The translations under genes and the position numbers were made by a program. From Bacillus sp. ISL-34 (GTDB lineage Bacteria > Bacillota > Bacilli > Bacillales > DSM-1321), in assembly GCF_018613325.1 (NCBI RefSeq), contig NZ_JAGGQJ010000009.1:1-64000 (forward strand): a DNA stretch of 64,000 bases, given 5' to 3'. Of this stretch, positions 18,181 to 26,598 are shown piece by piece. The stretch's first letter is position 1; every line of letters begins with the position of its first letter. The notes under the pieces are model-generated. The model was not told the origin of the DNA and did no database searches. It was given only the letters and a program-made list of their open reading frames with translations.

Positions 18181-19224
18181 TTACCGGATGTTTTGATTCG
18201 ATGCCTTGATTAGGTTCTCAATCCACATTTGCTTGAATACATTTACACGAGGACCTCTGCGTCTTCCTGATCTTTCCTCTGAGCTTGAGCTTGAAGAGCT
18301 TTCATATGAAGAACTGCTTTCATATGAAGAACTGCTTTCGGCTGATGAACTGCTTTCGTCTGATGAACTGCTTTCATCTGATGAACTTTTACTTCCGTTT
18401 GCTGAATTTCCGTTTGCTGAACTTCCGTTTGCTGAACTTCCACCAGATGAATTTCCGTTTGCTGAACTTCCACCAGATGAATTTCCGTTTGATGCTCCTC
18501 CGTCTGACGAACCTCCATCTGCATCCTTTTCACCTGTTTCGTCTTCAGCTTCTTCCTCTTCCTTTACCTGCACAGTTAAAGCTACGAATCGGACTTGGTC
18601 CGTTGTCACAAAAAATAACTCTTGATTATGCACAACGATAAGGTACTTGTCAGCCACTTCCATAAGGATGCCTTCAACCTTCTCAGGTCCTCCAGCATTG
18701 ATGGATACCCAGCTGTGGACTAACCGCGATAGTAAGCCATTAAATGTTTCAATACCATTATCACAAAATTCAGGTGAAATCTCATCGAACGCCTGTTCTG
18801 AAACTGTTACATTTTTAATATGGGCAATCGGGAATAAAACAAGCCCGTCTTTCTCGGTGGATAAAACTAAAAACTCCGCTTTCACATCTATAACCCGCCC
18901 AACTTTAGATAACGGACCGCCGCCATTCACTTGAATGCTGCAATTTTGAAGTGATGCCAGCACTTCTAAAAAATTTGCTGGATATACTGTTTCTTCATCG
19001 TTGGTTGGAAATAGATCAAGTTGTGCTTTTTTCGTATTCCCGACAACTATTTTCAAATGATCGATTGCGTAATACACGAGTTGATTTTGTTCTGTTTGAA
19101 GCAAGATATAATCGCTCTCCACTGTTAAAAGCTTGCCTTCTCTAGAATCAGGCCCGCCTTTAAACACCCTCACAAATTTCCCTGTTAAAGCATCAAGGTA
19201 CGGTAAACCTACAGTCTCTTCCAT
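18181..19224 (-). CDS. cotB: spore coat protein CotB
   Basis: This 347-aa protein carries three repeats of the CotB N-terminal module: VFKGGPDSREGKLLTVESDY, then GGGPLSKVGRVIDVKAE, then INAGGPEKVEGILMEVADKY, each followed by an HIK/QVR strand. An acidic linker leads to a low-complexity tail with SANGNSSGG and then SSSDESSSSYESSSS repeats, ending in a basic RSGRRRGPRVNVF. B. subtilis CotB has the same design, is an outer coat protein and is phosphorylated on its serine tail by CotH. No cotH is visible here. ATG 19224 is preferred over TTG 19242. Confidence 0.85.
   Translation of the reverse strand: MEETVGLPYLDALTGKFVRVFKGGPDSREGKLLTVESDYILLQTEQNQLVYYAIDHLKIVVGNTKKAQLDLFPTNDEETVYPANFLEVLASLQNCSIQVNGGGPLSKVGRVIDVKAEFLVLSTEKDGLVLFPIAHIKNVTVSEQAFDEISPEFCDNGIETFNGLLSRLVHSWVSINAGGPEKVEGILMEVADKYLIVVHNQELFFVTTDQVRFVALTVQVKEEEEAEDETGEKDADGGSSDGGASNGNSSGGSSANGNSSGGSSANGSSANGNSANGSKSSSDESSSSDESSSSAESSSSYESSSSYESSSSSSSEERSGRRRGPRVNVFKQMWIENLIKASNQNIR
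18290..18516. repeat. in-frame tandem repeats coding the CotB serine-rich tail
   Basis: About five copies of an 18-bp unit (CTTTCATATGAAGAACTG and variants, 18297-18387) are followed by 12- to 30-bp units around CCGTTTGCTGAACTTCC (18394-18516). All keep the cotB frame, so unit-number changes would alter tail length without frameshift. Confidence 0.85.
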
Positions 19225-19926
19225 TTTTCCTTTAGCCTCCAATAGTTATTTATACTTTAATGATATCCGTACTGCATATATATGCGCCTGCTTTCTAATA
19301 CGGACTCTGCTAATCACCCAATTTTGCAGTAAATCGTTGTACGCCTAGATAAATCTATGGAGAATCACTTTTTCCATTCTATTCAACTTTTAAAAAAGGG
19401 CCTTACTTTTTAATAAAAAAACTCGGGAATTTTTTCCGGAGTTACATATTGAATGAAATGCTACACGGACGCTTTCCTTTGCCCGGATTTTGTCACGGTC
19501 ACATACTGCTTGCCAAACTGAGACCTGTATATCGGGAAATGAAAACACATCTCGACCAGCGGCGGATACCGGGATACCCGTTTGTTTGTCACTGGGAATA
19601 GAAAAGGAACCTGGAAGCACCGTTTGCAAAAGGTCCTTTCCAGGAAACTTCGAAAAACCCATGACTATTTCCCTAGAAGTAATCCAGCCCTTTATTTAGC
19701 GTGCTACTACAAAGTCATAGCTTTAAAACCATTGCTAGAATAGCATTCATTTCATAAAACTTTTAACCAGAAATAAAAAACTATTAAACTTTAAGTCGCT
19801 GCAAAAACCTATTATTGGATACCAAATATGTCAAAGGTATTATAAAGTAGTAAAATATACTATTCTTTTATATTGAAATTAAATATAATAGACGAAGTGG
19901 TTACAAAAAGAGGAAGGAAGTAAAAT
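19225..19926. other. 700-bp intergenic region upstream of cotB
   Basis: No convincing gene is seen. A 90-codon minus-strand frame (19390-19662) has no ribosome site and odd composition. Two hairpins are visible, AACTCGGG...CCGGAGTT near 19418-19444 and CCTGGAA...TTCCAGG at 19610-19644. An uncharacterised RNA cannot be excluded. Confidence 0.4.
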
Positions 19927-20856
19927 ATGAGACATGAAAAAAAGAAGAAGAAGAAACGGACATGGCTGAAGGTAGTCGGGATAATTGTCCTGCTATTCAT
20001 ATTAGCTGGGGGAGCCTTTGCCTACTCCGTATGGAATTCACTGACAAAAACCGTTGACACGATGCATACACCAATAGACCGTACTACGGATAAACGAACA
20101 AAAGACCTTGCACTATCCGATCAGGAGCCATTCTCGATGCTCATGCTCGGTGTCGATGAACGTGATGGCGACAAAGGCCGTTCAGATACAATGATCGTCT
20201 TGACAGTCAATCCGCAAAAGAAATCGGTCAAAATGCTAAGCATTCCGCGTGATACACGGACCGAGATCGTCGGACATGGTACACAGGATAAAATCAACCA
20301 TGCATTTGCCTTCGGCGGCGCGAAAATGTCCATGGATACCGTTGAAAACTTCCTCGATATCCCAATCGACTATTATATGAAGATCAATATGGAAGGCTTT
20401 AAGGATATCGTTGACGCAGTCGGCGGTGTGACTGTGCAAAACGATTTGGACTTCACTTATGAAGGTGTCCATTTTGCCAAGGGAAGCATTAATCTTAATG
20501 GAGAAGATGCGCTTAAATATTCACGAATGAGATATGATGATCCGAATGGTGATTATGGCCGTCAATCCAGACAACGTTCCATCATCGAGGCAGTCATCAA
20601 GGAAGGCGCTAGCCTTTCATCCCTGACGAAATACGATGATGTCTTCGATGCATTAAGTAAAAATATCCAGACGAATTTGACGTTTGATGACATGATGGAC
20701 ATCCAAAAGAACTACAGGGACGCAAGCAAAAGCATAACCCAAGCAACCATTCCAGGAAATGGAACGAAAATCGACGGAGTCTACTATAATATCGTGTCGG
20801 ATGAAGAAAAAGAAAAGGTTCAATCCGAATTAAAAGAACAATTATCCATCAATTAA
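19927..20856 (+). CDS. LCP family (LytR-CpsA-Psr) polymer ligase
   Basis: This 309-aa protein has a basic N-terminus (MRHEKKKKKKRTWLKVVG), one membrane helix (IIVLLFILAGGAFAYSVW) and an extracellular LCP domain. Family residues are seen in MLMLGVDERDGDKGRSDTMI, SIPRDTRTEIVGHG, DKINHAFAFGG and the C-terminal YSRMRYDDPNGDYGRQSRQR. LCP enzymes move lipid-linked glycopolymers such as teichoic acid or capsule onto peptidoglycan. Its position 3 kb before two polysaccharide clusters makes attachment of one of those products possible. AGGAAGG precedes ATG 19927. Confidence 0.93.
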   Translation: MRHEKKKKKKRTWLKVVGIIVLLFILAGGAFAYSVWNSLTKTVDTMHTPIDRTTDKRTKDLALSDQEPFSMLMLGVDERDGDKGRSDTMIVLTVNPQKKSVKMLSIPRDTRTEIVGHGTQDKINHAFAFGGAKMSMDTVENFLDIPIDYYMKINMEGFKDIVDAVGGVTVQNDLDFTYEGVHFAKGSINLNGEDALKYSRMRYDDPNGDYGRQSRQRSIIEAVIKEGASLSSLTKYDDVFDALSKNIQTNLTFDDMMDIQKNYRDASKSITQATIPGNGTKIDGVYYNIVSDEEKEKVQSELKEQLSIN

Positions 20857-20859
20857 GAA

Positions 20860-20906
20860 AAAATGAAAGAGCTGTCCGGACCCGCATCCTGACAGCTTTT
20901 TCATTT
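20860..20906. terminator. bidirectional terminator after the LCP gene
   Basis: AAAAATGAAAG AGCTGTC, a loop, GACAGCT TTTTCATTTTT: a GC stem (20870-20876 with 20891-20897) extended by complementary A/T arms. Confidence 0.9.
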
Positions 20907-21132
20907 TTCCCGTCCAATATTCTGACAAAAAACGAACACCAATTGTAGAGATTTGTTGGAATATTTGTTGTTTATTAGGCATAAAAAGACGGTATAATCT
21001 AATATGAGCTGACAATTCCATCTTCCCCTTGCCCCTTTCATCACTTGACGCTATTATTCTTTGGACCCGGAATTCCATCAACCATCATTCATCAACTATA
21101 AAAATAATCCTAAACAAAAGGAGTGGATTTGT

Positions 21133-21234
21133 ATGAAAATCAAAGCAGGCAGCTGGGCTATGCTAAGCAAACAGGACAAAATGTTTATTCTGAAAGCCAT
21201 CAGTGATCGATCAAGAATGAAATATGTTTCATGA
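21133..21234 (+). CDS. small ORF, 33 aa, unknown
   Basis: ATG 21133 follows AAAGGAGTGG and a 21234 stop gives MKIKAGSWAMLSKQDKMFIL plus a short basic tail. A TATAAT at 20994-20999 about 130 bases upstream could be its promoter. I do not recognise it. Only the good ribosome site supports it. Confidence 0.4.
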   Translation: MKIKAGSWAMLSKQDKMFILKAISDRSRMKYVS

Positions 21235-21269
21235 GAAGTAGCTCTTTTCGGCTTTACATGAGAGCATCA

Positions 21270-21315
21270 CCTCTCCCTTTTCAATAAAACGAACATGAGC
21301 CTGAAAAAGGAGAGG
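21270..21315. terminator. long hairpin between two small reading frames
   Basis: CCTCTCCCTTTTCA (21270-21283) pairs with TGAAAAAGGAGAGG (21302-21315) over 14 positions with one mismatch. There is no clear T run. It lies after the 33-aa ORF and after the convergent pseudogene, so a terminator or processing role is likely. Confidence 0.5.
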
Positions 21316-21318
21316 AAT

Positions 21319-21513
21319 CTATTTAAACCGATAATCCCATAACAAACAGTATTCGCCTTTTTCTGTGACGACATAGTAATCTTATTCAATATACATCCTA
21401 ATGCGAGAATTGAAGACCTGTGTAACTGGAATTTCATAGGCCGTTTTATGCTGCCCTCCAACCTTATCCAGACTCCAGTTCTTCACTTTCTTAAGTACCG
21501 TCCTACAAATCAT
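21319..21513 (-). pseudogene. small protein with an internal stop codon
   Basis: From ATG 21513 one frame reads MICRTVLKKVKNWSLDK then GGQHKTAYEIPVTQVF and ends at TAA 21384-21382. Beyond that stop the same frame continues as DYYVVTEKGEYCLLWDYRFK to TAG 21321-21319. The composition after the stop is just as protein-like, so the TAA looks like a nonsense mutation in a ~64-aa gene. The family is not recognised and no ribosome site is clear. Confidence 0.5.
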
Positions 21514-21697
21514 ACTGAAAAGGAAAAGATAATGCCCATAATCACCCGAATTAAATCGCAGCTTTGATACGCTTTTTCAACCGCGCTGCCAATGAAAAAT
21601 GATACAGGCACCTGCATCAGAGAATACTCGCCAAAAACGCCTATTAGAATTTAACTTTTCACAGGTTATCTTTCATTTATATATATAGGAGAAAAGC

Positions 21698-21728
21698 ATA
21701 AAAAAAGAAGCATGTTGTAGGAATGCTC
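21698..21728 (-). terminator. terminator after a broken small gene
   Basis: Minus strand AGCAT, 9-base loop, ATGCT followed by TCTTTTTTT, just past the TAA at 21732-21730. Confidence 0.6.
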
Positions 21729-21729
21729 C

Positions 21730-21964
21730 TTAATTATATGTATCGAAATATTCTTTAAATTCGATGACGCCTTCTCCATCGATAAATGAAAGGAAAACAG
21801 AAGATTCCAAGTAAGGTCGGGACAAGTATCTATCATATACTATCAGGTTGTTCGATGATTCCGCTTAATTTCTCCTTGATCTCCTCCACAAGTTCATTTA
21901 CAGTAACATCCTGCCCAGACTCTCCTTTTGCAAAAGTGTCTTTTAAAATATCAAAAAAATCCAT
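21730..21964 (-). pseudogene. small acidic protein gene, probably frameshifted
   Basis: ATG 21964 gives MDFFDILKDTFAKGESGQDV and ELVEEIKEKLSGIIEQ, stopping at TGA 21835-21833 after 43 aa. Removing one C in the CC at the CAACCTGAT sequence keeps the frame open as LIVYDRYLSRPYLESSVF, then SFIDGEGVIEFKEYF, ending at TAA 21730, directly before a terminator. This suggests a ~78-aa gene broken by a one-base insertion. GGAG upstream is 14 bases from the ATG. The family is unknown; the 43-aa form may itself be functional. Confidence 0.45.
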
Positions 21965-22195
21965 TTGAAATTTCCACTCCACCATTTATTGAGTTTTTCC
22001 ATATTATTTCAAAAATAAGGAATATATCTCTTTTATCTGATAATCACATATATAGCAGGGATTGGCAAGCGGAAACTAGTTTAATAGTGCAAAAATAACT
22101 GAAAATTAACATTTTCTTAATATTCAGTATTAGTCAATATATATGGATAAAAAACAATAAAAGGACCGATTCCTCAGCCCCTTCGACACCCCATA

Positions 22196-22333
22196 TTATG
22201 CTTGTCCCATAAAATAAGTCATTAATGAAATCAAAACTAAAATAATAGTAATATAAGTCCCAATAAAAATTTTCTTGCTTCTCTGTTTCTTTTCATAAAC
22301 TTCCTCGAACGTAATGAATTTGTTTTTTGTCAT
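22196..22333 (-). CDS. small single-pass membrane protein, 45 aa
   Basis: ATG 22333 follows AGAAGGAGAT at good spacing. The product begins with a charged segment MTKNKFITFEEVYEKKQRSK, has one hydrophobic helix (IFIGTYITIILVLISLMTYF) and ends MGQA. I do not recognise it. The strong ribosome site and clear topology support translation. Confidence 0.6.
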   Translation of the reverse strand: MTKNKFITFEEVYEKKQRSKKIFIGTYITIILVLISLMTYFMGQA

Positions 22334-22580
22334 CAAATAATCTCCTTCTATTTTGATGGCAGCTATCTGACATCGCCTTTTGCGAAGTCACTTTGCTTGA
22401 TCTCTATATGTAGTATCGGCATATAAACAAAAATATTTAAGTTTTTATTAACAATTTTTTTGCTATATTTCGCAAATCTGTAGAAGGTTGCGACTAACGC
22501 ATTATGTATTTTAACTAAATTCAATGATCATCATGTTAAATCCTGCCTAGGTATTTTTTTATAATCTAAATATTAAGCGC

Positions 22581-22694
22581 TTACTTTATAAAATTGATTA
22601 TTATTTTTATCCAACCGCAAAATGACAACCATAACGGTACACTGAATAAAGTTCCCCATATTAATCCCTTCATAAAAGCATTAAGTCCATCCAT
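22581..22694 (-). CDS. 37-aa membrane peptide, paralogue of the one at 51222
   Basis: ATG 22694 follows GAGAGGG. The product contains FMKGLIWGTLFSVPLWLSF then CGWIKIIINFIK, and aligns with FLKGLLFGTSLSIPLWISF then IGWIKLIINSLF from the ORF at 51222-51341. That conserved pair, at two distant places in the window, shows a real family. It has one hydrophobic helix with a central proline and a conserved GWIK. No function is known to me. The sinI-like gene lies just upstream on the same strand. Confidence 0.7.
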   Translation of the reverse strand: MDGLNAFMKGLIWGTLFSVPLWLSFCGWIKIIINFIK

Positions 22695-22784
22695 AATAAA
22701 AATCCCTCTCAAATTAGTTAAATTCTTATTATTGTTCCCATGCTGTTTATTTTGGATACCTTTTACGGTAATTATCGGGTAATG

Positions 22785-22816
22785 AAAACAAAAAAAGAAG
22801 ACTGTATAACAGCCTT
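22785..22816 (-). terminator. terminator of the sinI-like gene
   Basis: Minus strand AGGCTGT TAT ACAGTCT followed by TCTTTTTTT (one mismatch in the stem), about 20 bases after the sinI-like stop codon. Confidence 0.7.
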
Positions 22817-22834
22817 CCCTAAGGTACATATTGC

Positions 22835-22969
22835 TTATCCCATGATACAATGTTTTTCTCTTGATCCATTTTCTACGATAAAATCATTCACATCTTTAAT
22901 GGACAAGCCTGAATTTTTCGCCTCTAACATTAAATAAACCCATTCTTCCAATTCATTGTTTGCTTCCAT
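22835..22969 (-). CDS. sinI: SinI-like anti-repressor, 44 aa
   Basis: ATG 22969, with AGGCGG upstream, gives a 44-aa protein with NELEEWVYLMLEAKNSGLSI at about 5-24 followed by KDVNDFI. This is the SinI-family pattern (x-EW-x-x-L-M-x-EAK-x-x-G-x-S/T-I-x-E/D-I/V-x-x-F-I/L) that docks onto the SinR oligomerisation helices. SinI sequesters SinR and relieves repression of matrix genes. In B. subtilis sinI sits directly before sinR; here the only sinR is 27 kb away across the polysaccharide clusters. Its own terminator follows. Confidence 0.75.
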   Translation of the reverse strand: MEANNELEEWVYLMLEAKNSGLSIKDVNDFIVENGSREKHCIMG

Positions 22970-23036
22970 TCAATTCCGCCTAATTTGTGGTAACACAGCC
23001 GTCTTAGCAAAGCCTTAGACCTGTAATTTTGCGTCC

Positions 23037-23156
23037 CTATTTTTCAATAGGTTTGCTTTTCTCAAGAATATTTAACAGTATGTTTTCAACTTTAGTTTCA
23101 TGGCCAAAATATGCGATTTTAACTTTTCTGAGTCGACATACCCCATGACAATTTTT
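23037..23156 (-). pseudogene. possible frameshifted small ORF
   Basis: Minus strand MGYVDSEK in one frame and VKIAYFGHETKVENILLNIL with EKSKPIEK in the next would join if one A were added to the GAAAAG run near 23136. There is no clear ribosome site. Weak evidence. Confidence 0.25.
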
Positions 23157-23320
23157 GCTACGTATTAATACTATATGCAAGTTAATTATACTTAAAAACC
23201 TGACGAATTAATTAAAATAATTTTCGTTAATTTCCGTCATCATTCTACAATATCTTCAAAAAAACAACTAGGTATTGGGAATTTTTGCATCATCACAACA
23301 AGCATAACGCGAAATAATAA

Positions 23321-23446
23321 TTACATTAACTTTCTACGACGTTTATTAAATACTTTCATAAAAATAGATCCTTCTTCTGTTTTAAAAAACTTAACTCCAA
23401 CTAATTTTAAAGGTGTCCATATTTCTCTCATTTGGTATAAAGGCAT
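23321..23446 (-). CDS. small basic protein, 41 aa
   Basis: ATG 23446 follows AAAGGATG at good distance. The product begins MPLYQMREIWTPLKLVGVKF, then FKTEEGSIFMKVFNKRRRKLM, ending in a strongly basic tail. I do not recognise the family. The 530 bases downstream to the first polysaccharide gene hold only candidate SinR boxes. Confidence 0.5.
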   Translation of the reverse strand: MPLYQMREIWTPLKLVGVKFFKTEEGSIFMKVFNKRRRKLM

Positions 23447-23580
23447 TAAAAATCATCCTTTCTTCTATAATTTATTAATGGAGCTTTTGCTTTTAATAAA
23501 AATGACAGGTATATATTAAATAGTAAAATCTATTATTTTACATTTCCGATAGATATGTCATAACCCACAACGAACAAACT

Positions 23581-23587
23581 GTTCTCT
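23581..23587 (+). promoter_or_regulatory. possible upstream SinR box
   Basis: GTTCTCT matches the SinR consensus GTTCTYT, within GAACAAACTGTTC, a short inverted repeat. A 6-of-7 match GTTCTCC lies at 23805-23811. Both are far upstream of the polysaccharide promoter. Confidence 0.35.
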
Positions 23588-23895
23588 ATAACGAATAATT
23601 AATTTGAACTTACCATCTTTACATTATTCTGTCAATAATTTCATTATTAATCTTTTCTAGTTATTTGTATCTCTTTTCATCTACTTGTATGTTAACCATC
23701 TCAAATCTTGCTAGCTGATCTTTAAAACTTATGTTGATTTAGGTGATAAGAACATGATTTAGCCAATGTGCCGAAGTTTAGCATGATGTATTCCGTCTTC
23801 AACTGTTCTCCAGAAGTATTATTCGCTGATTAAACATTACATAATCGAGCTTATGATTGGTATATTATGGTTAACTTTATATTTTTTGTCTTTTT

Positions 23896-23934
23896 TTGTC
23901 TGTTTTAAAGAACTTACTATACTTTATTGAGAAC
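23896..23934 (+). promoter_or_regulatory. promoter of polysaccharide cluster 1 with SinR-like boxes
   Basis: TTGTCT (23896-23901), a 16-base spacer and TATACT (23918-23923) fit a sigma-A promoter. The spacer holds AAAGAAC (23907-23913), the exact complement of SinR box GTTCTTT. TGAGAAC (23928-23934, 6 of 7) lies exactly 21 bp further on the same strand, two helical turns. Binding here would block polymerase. Confidence 0.55.
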
Positions 23935-23976
23935 AAGTGCTATATTATAAAAAAAAAGGTTCATATGGAGGAGGAT

Positions 23977-25152
23977 ATGACTAGATATGAGGAATTCGAC
24001 TCATTAAGGGGTTTAGCCGCTCTCGCAGTGTTAATCGGGCATTATTTGATGGTATACCCTTCTTATGCTAATTATCAGTATGATTCAAACAGCTCCGACA
24101 TGTTTTATTTATTCAAGGAAACTCCACTACGCCTTTTTTTCAGCAGTGGAAATGAGTCTGTCATTCTATTCTTTGTATTGAGTGGTTTTGTTTTGTATTT
24201 ATCAGTTAATAGTGCTAAATTCCACTATTCTACATACTTAATAAAACGAGTGTTTCGAATTTATATACCATATCTAGTAGCAATAAGCCTGGCTATATTG
24301 GCTAAAATGCTATTAAGTCAAATTGATTTGCCCTTTATCACCAACTGGTTTAGTAAATCTTGGACAGCCCTGGATACTCCTACCTTATTAATAGAACATC
24401 TTCTGTTTATTGGGCAGTACAATACAGACGCCTATAACAATGTGATATGGTCCCTTGTACACGAAATGAGAATTTCAATTATTTTTCCTGTATTGATTTT
24501 TTTATTTGTACGAAAAAAGCTTAAAAACTCTTTATTATGGCTTTTTGTTTTAATTGTTTCATCGACTTTGTTTTTGTATTTGTTTGGTTCTAGTGTGGAT
24601 ATAACCAGCATACTTTTAAGTTTCCATTACAGTACTCTTTTTTTAATGGGAGCAATAATAGCGAAATATCGACATGAACTCTTTTCCTATACCTTGAAAA
24701 TGAAAAAACCTGTAAAAATCGCATTGTTGTTGGGGGCAATTACTTGTTTTATGTACGAAGGAATCATTGGCGAAGTGGATTTTTTTAACAATTATATTTT
24801 CAGGGATTATGTGGTCTCGTTCGGTGTTTGCGTTTTTATCATCATGAGCGTATGTTCCAAAAAAATTTCGACGGTCTTAAGGTCTAGATTGCTAACTCTT
24901 CTCGGGAAAATTTCATATAGCCTATATTTGTACCATCTCATATCCTTATTCTCATTGATGTACCTATTCTATAACAAGCTGCCTACCGGTTTAATATTGA
25001 TATTTTCATTTTTCTTATCTTTTTTACTCTCTTCAGCGTCCTATCTACTCGTGGAAAAACCATGCATGAAGCTCGGATCGTATTTCACAAGAAACAAACA
25101 AGAAAAAGTAATTTCCAAAGATCACATAGCTTTAAAACGCAAAATAGGATAA
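23977..25152 (+). CDS. acyltransferase family 3 membrane protein (OafA/YrhL type)
   Basis: This 391-aa protein has about ten membrane helices and opens with EEFDSLRGLAALAVLIGHYL, the acyltransferase-3 signature with the catalytic histidine (IGH). Later conserved parts are SGFVLYLSVNS and a C-terminal LGKISYSLYLYHLIS. Such enzymes O-acetylate exported sugars. ATG 23977 is chosen because GGAGG lies just upstream; the frame extends back to TTG 23896 only by crossing the promoter. It is the first gene of cluster 1. Confidence 0.92.
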   Translation: MTRYEEFDSLRGLAALAVLIGHYLMVYPSYANYQYDSNSSDMFYLFKETPLRLFFSSGNESVILFFVLSGFVLYLSVNSAKFHYSTYLIKRVFRIYIPYLVAISLAILAKMLLSQIDLPFITNWFSKSWTALDTPTLLIEHLLFIGQYNTDAYNNVIWSLVHEMRISIIFPVLIFLFVRKKLKNSLLWLFVLIVSSTLFLYLFGSSVDITSILLSFHYSTLFLMGAIIAKYRHELFSYTLKMKKPVKIALLLGAITCFMYEGIIGEVDFFNNYIFRDYVVSFGVCVFIIMSVCSKKISTVLRSRLLTLLGKISYSLYLYHLISLFSLMYLFYNKLPTGLILIFSFFLSFLLSSASYLLVEKPCMKLGSYFTRNKQEKVISKDHIALKRKIG

Positions 25153-25227
25153 TTGCTTACTATTTTATAAAAATTTTTTGCAAGTTGTGAACGTATTCTA
25201 ACTATCTCTAAAAAAGTGGTGAAATCG

Positions 25228-25971
25228 ATGAATGAAAAAGTAAAAATTAAAGATTTTATACGAATCTTAAAAAAGCGAATATTTATCATTATTCTTTCTA
25301 CCCTTTGTATTACTGGTTTCATTATTTTTTCGTCCATGTACCTTATGAAACCAACCTATCAGTATTCCACTCAAGTTCTGGCAGGATCTTTAAGCATGGA
25401 TGAAAAGGAAGCTTCCATAAACAAAGTACAAGAGAACAGACAGCTTGCACTATCTTATATGGACATCATTAAAAGTCCACAAATCATGATAGGAGTTAAG
25501 GAGGAATTGAACCTTAAGACTTCAAGCTATGACTTACTTAAGCAAGTTTCCATTACAAATAGAGATAATTCACAAATCATTACCATTACCGTCAAGGATT
25601 CACATCCTGAATCCGCTAAAGACATCGCCCAGACTGTCGCGATGCATTCAATAGCCAAATTTAAAGACATTACAAAAGTTAAACAGATTAGTATTCTCAA
25701 TGATAATGAAATGGGACAAGCAGAACTGCTTTTCCCAAAGCCGAAATTCATTATAGCCATTTCAATCGTAATAGGCTTTTTTGCTGGAATAGGCTTAGCA
25801 CTTCTTAGAGAGCACTTTGATGATTCAACCTACTCCGATAGGGAGCTTGAACTTCTTGGAATTCCATTATTAGGGAGGCTGGATTTGAAAACCAAAAGGA
25901 AAAACAGAAATCGTAAAACTACATATAAAACCTTACCTTCCACAAAACGGGGTGAATATAGTGAGTATTAA
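25228..25971 (+). CDS. Wzz/YveK-type polysaccharide co-polymerase
   Basis: This 247-aa protein has two membrane segments, one near residues 20-40 (IFIIILSTLCITGFIIF) and one near 174-196 (FIIAISIVIGFFAGIGLALL), around an extracellular domain. The Wzz C-terminal ELELLGIPLLGRL follows. It corresponds to EpsA/YwqC, the membrane modulator of a BY-kinase, and sets chain length. ATG 25228 is used; GTG 25216 is upstream in the weak ribosome site. It overlaps the next gene by 11 bases. Confidence 0.88.
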   Translation: MNEKVKIKDFIRILKKRIFIIILSTLCITGFIIFSSMYLMKPTYQYSTQVLAGSLSMDEKEASINKVQENRQLALSYMDIIKSPQIMIGVKEELNLKTSSYDLLKQVSITNRDNSQIITITVKDSHPESAKDIAQTVAMHSIAKFKDITKVKQISILNDNEMGQAELLFPKPKFIIAISIVIGFFAGIGLALLREHFDDSTYSDRELELLGIPLLGRLDLKTKRKNRNRKTTYKTLPSTKRGEYSEY

Positions 25972-26581
25972 ATTCACAAGGAAACAATCCTTTTACCTAA
26001 ATGAAATCAATAAAGAGCAATTTTATTCAATATGTACCAATATCGAGTCGAATCTTCAAAAAGGCGATTCAATATTACTGATTACATCTCTTTCACAATC
26101 ACAGAATATTTCGAATGCTACCGCGTACTTAGCACTTGCCTTTTCTGAGCAGCGTAAACGAGTGTTGGTAGTGGATGCTAATCTGCGTCAACCTTCGCTC
26201 CATCAAGTGTTTAATATCGATAATTCATTTGGTTTGACCAACTTGCTTTTAAATGAGAATCCCATTAACGATCATGCTATACATATAAAGGGTCATCTAT
26301 TCTGTATACCTACAAGCGAAGCCATTTATGAACCGGCAACTTTATTAACATTAGAGACCCTTCCAACTCTGATTGGAGAATGGAAGAAGGATTTTGACCT
26401 CATTTTATTCCATACATCAGATAGTTTAAATAAACCTGATGGAAATATCATTGCGAAACATTGTGATGGCATAATTTTAGCGATACAAGAAGGAAGAGAC
26501 AAGTTAGAGAAAATTGCAGGGGTGAAAATGCAATTTGAAAGGGCAAATCTTGAAATTTCAGGATCAATGATCATTTCTTAA
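25961..26581 (+). CDS. degenerate BY-kinase (EpsB/YwqD family) without Walker A
   Basis: This 206-aa protein aligns with the tyrosine kinase at 48352. It keeps Walker A' (VLVVDANLRQPSLHQVF), the GLTNLLL stretch and FDLILFHTS at the Walker B position. The Walker A site is lost: LLITSLSQSQNISNATAYL replaces the S-S-E-P-x-x-G-K-S-T pattern. The C-terminal tyrosine cluster is also absent; it ends EISGSMIIS. It is probably unable to bind ATP normally and may be a regulatory pseudokinase paired with the Wzz protein. GTG 25961 is used as start. Confidence 0.8.
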   Translation: MSIKFTRKQSFYLNEINKEQFYSICTNIESNLQKGDSILLITSLSQSQNISNATAYLALAFSEQRKRVLVVDANLRQPSLHQVFNIDNSFGLTNLLLNENPINDHAIHIKGHLFCIPTSEAIYEPATLLTLETLPTLIGEWKKDFDLILFHTSDSLNKPDGNIIAKHCDGIILAIQEGRDKLEKIAGVKMQFERANLEISGSMIIS

Positions 26582-26598
26582 TTCAGGGAGGATAACCA

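Noticed and set aside
18206..18641. Long plus-strand ORFs opposite cotB
   Set aside because: They come from the tandem repeat that encodes the serine-rich CotB tail and have no independent support.
19390..19662. 90-codon minus-strand ORF
   Set aside because: No ribosome site, unlikely composition and no recognisable domain.
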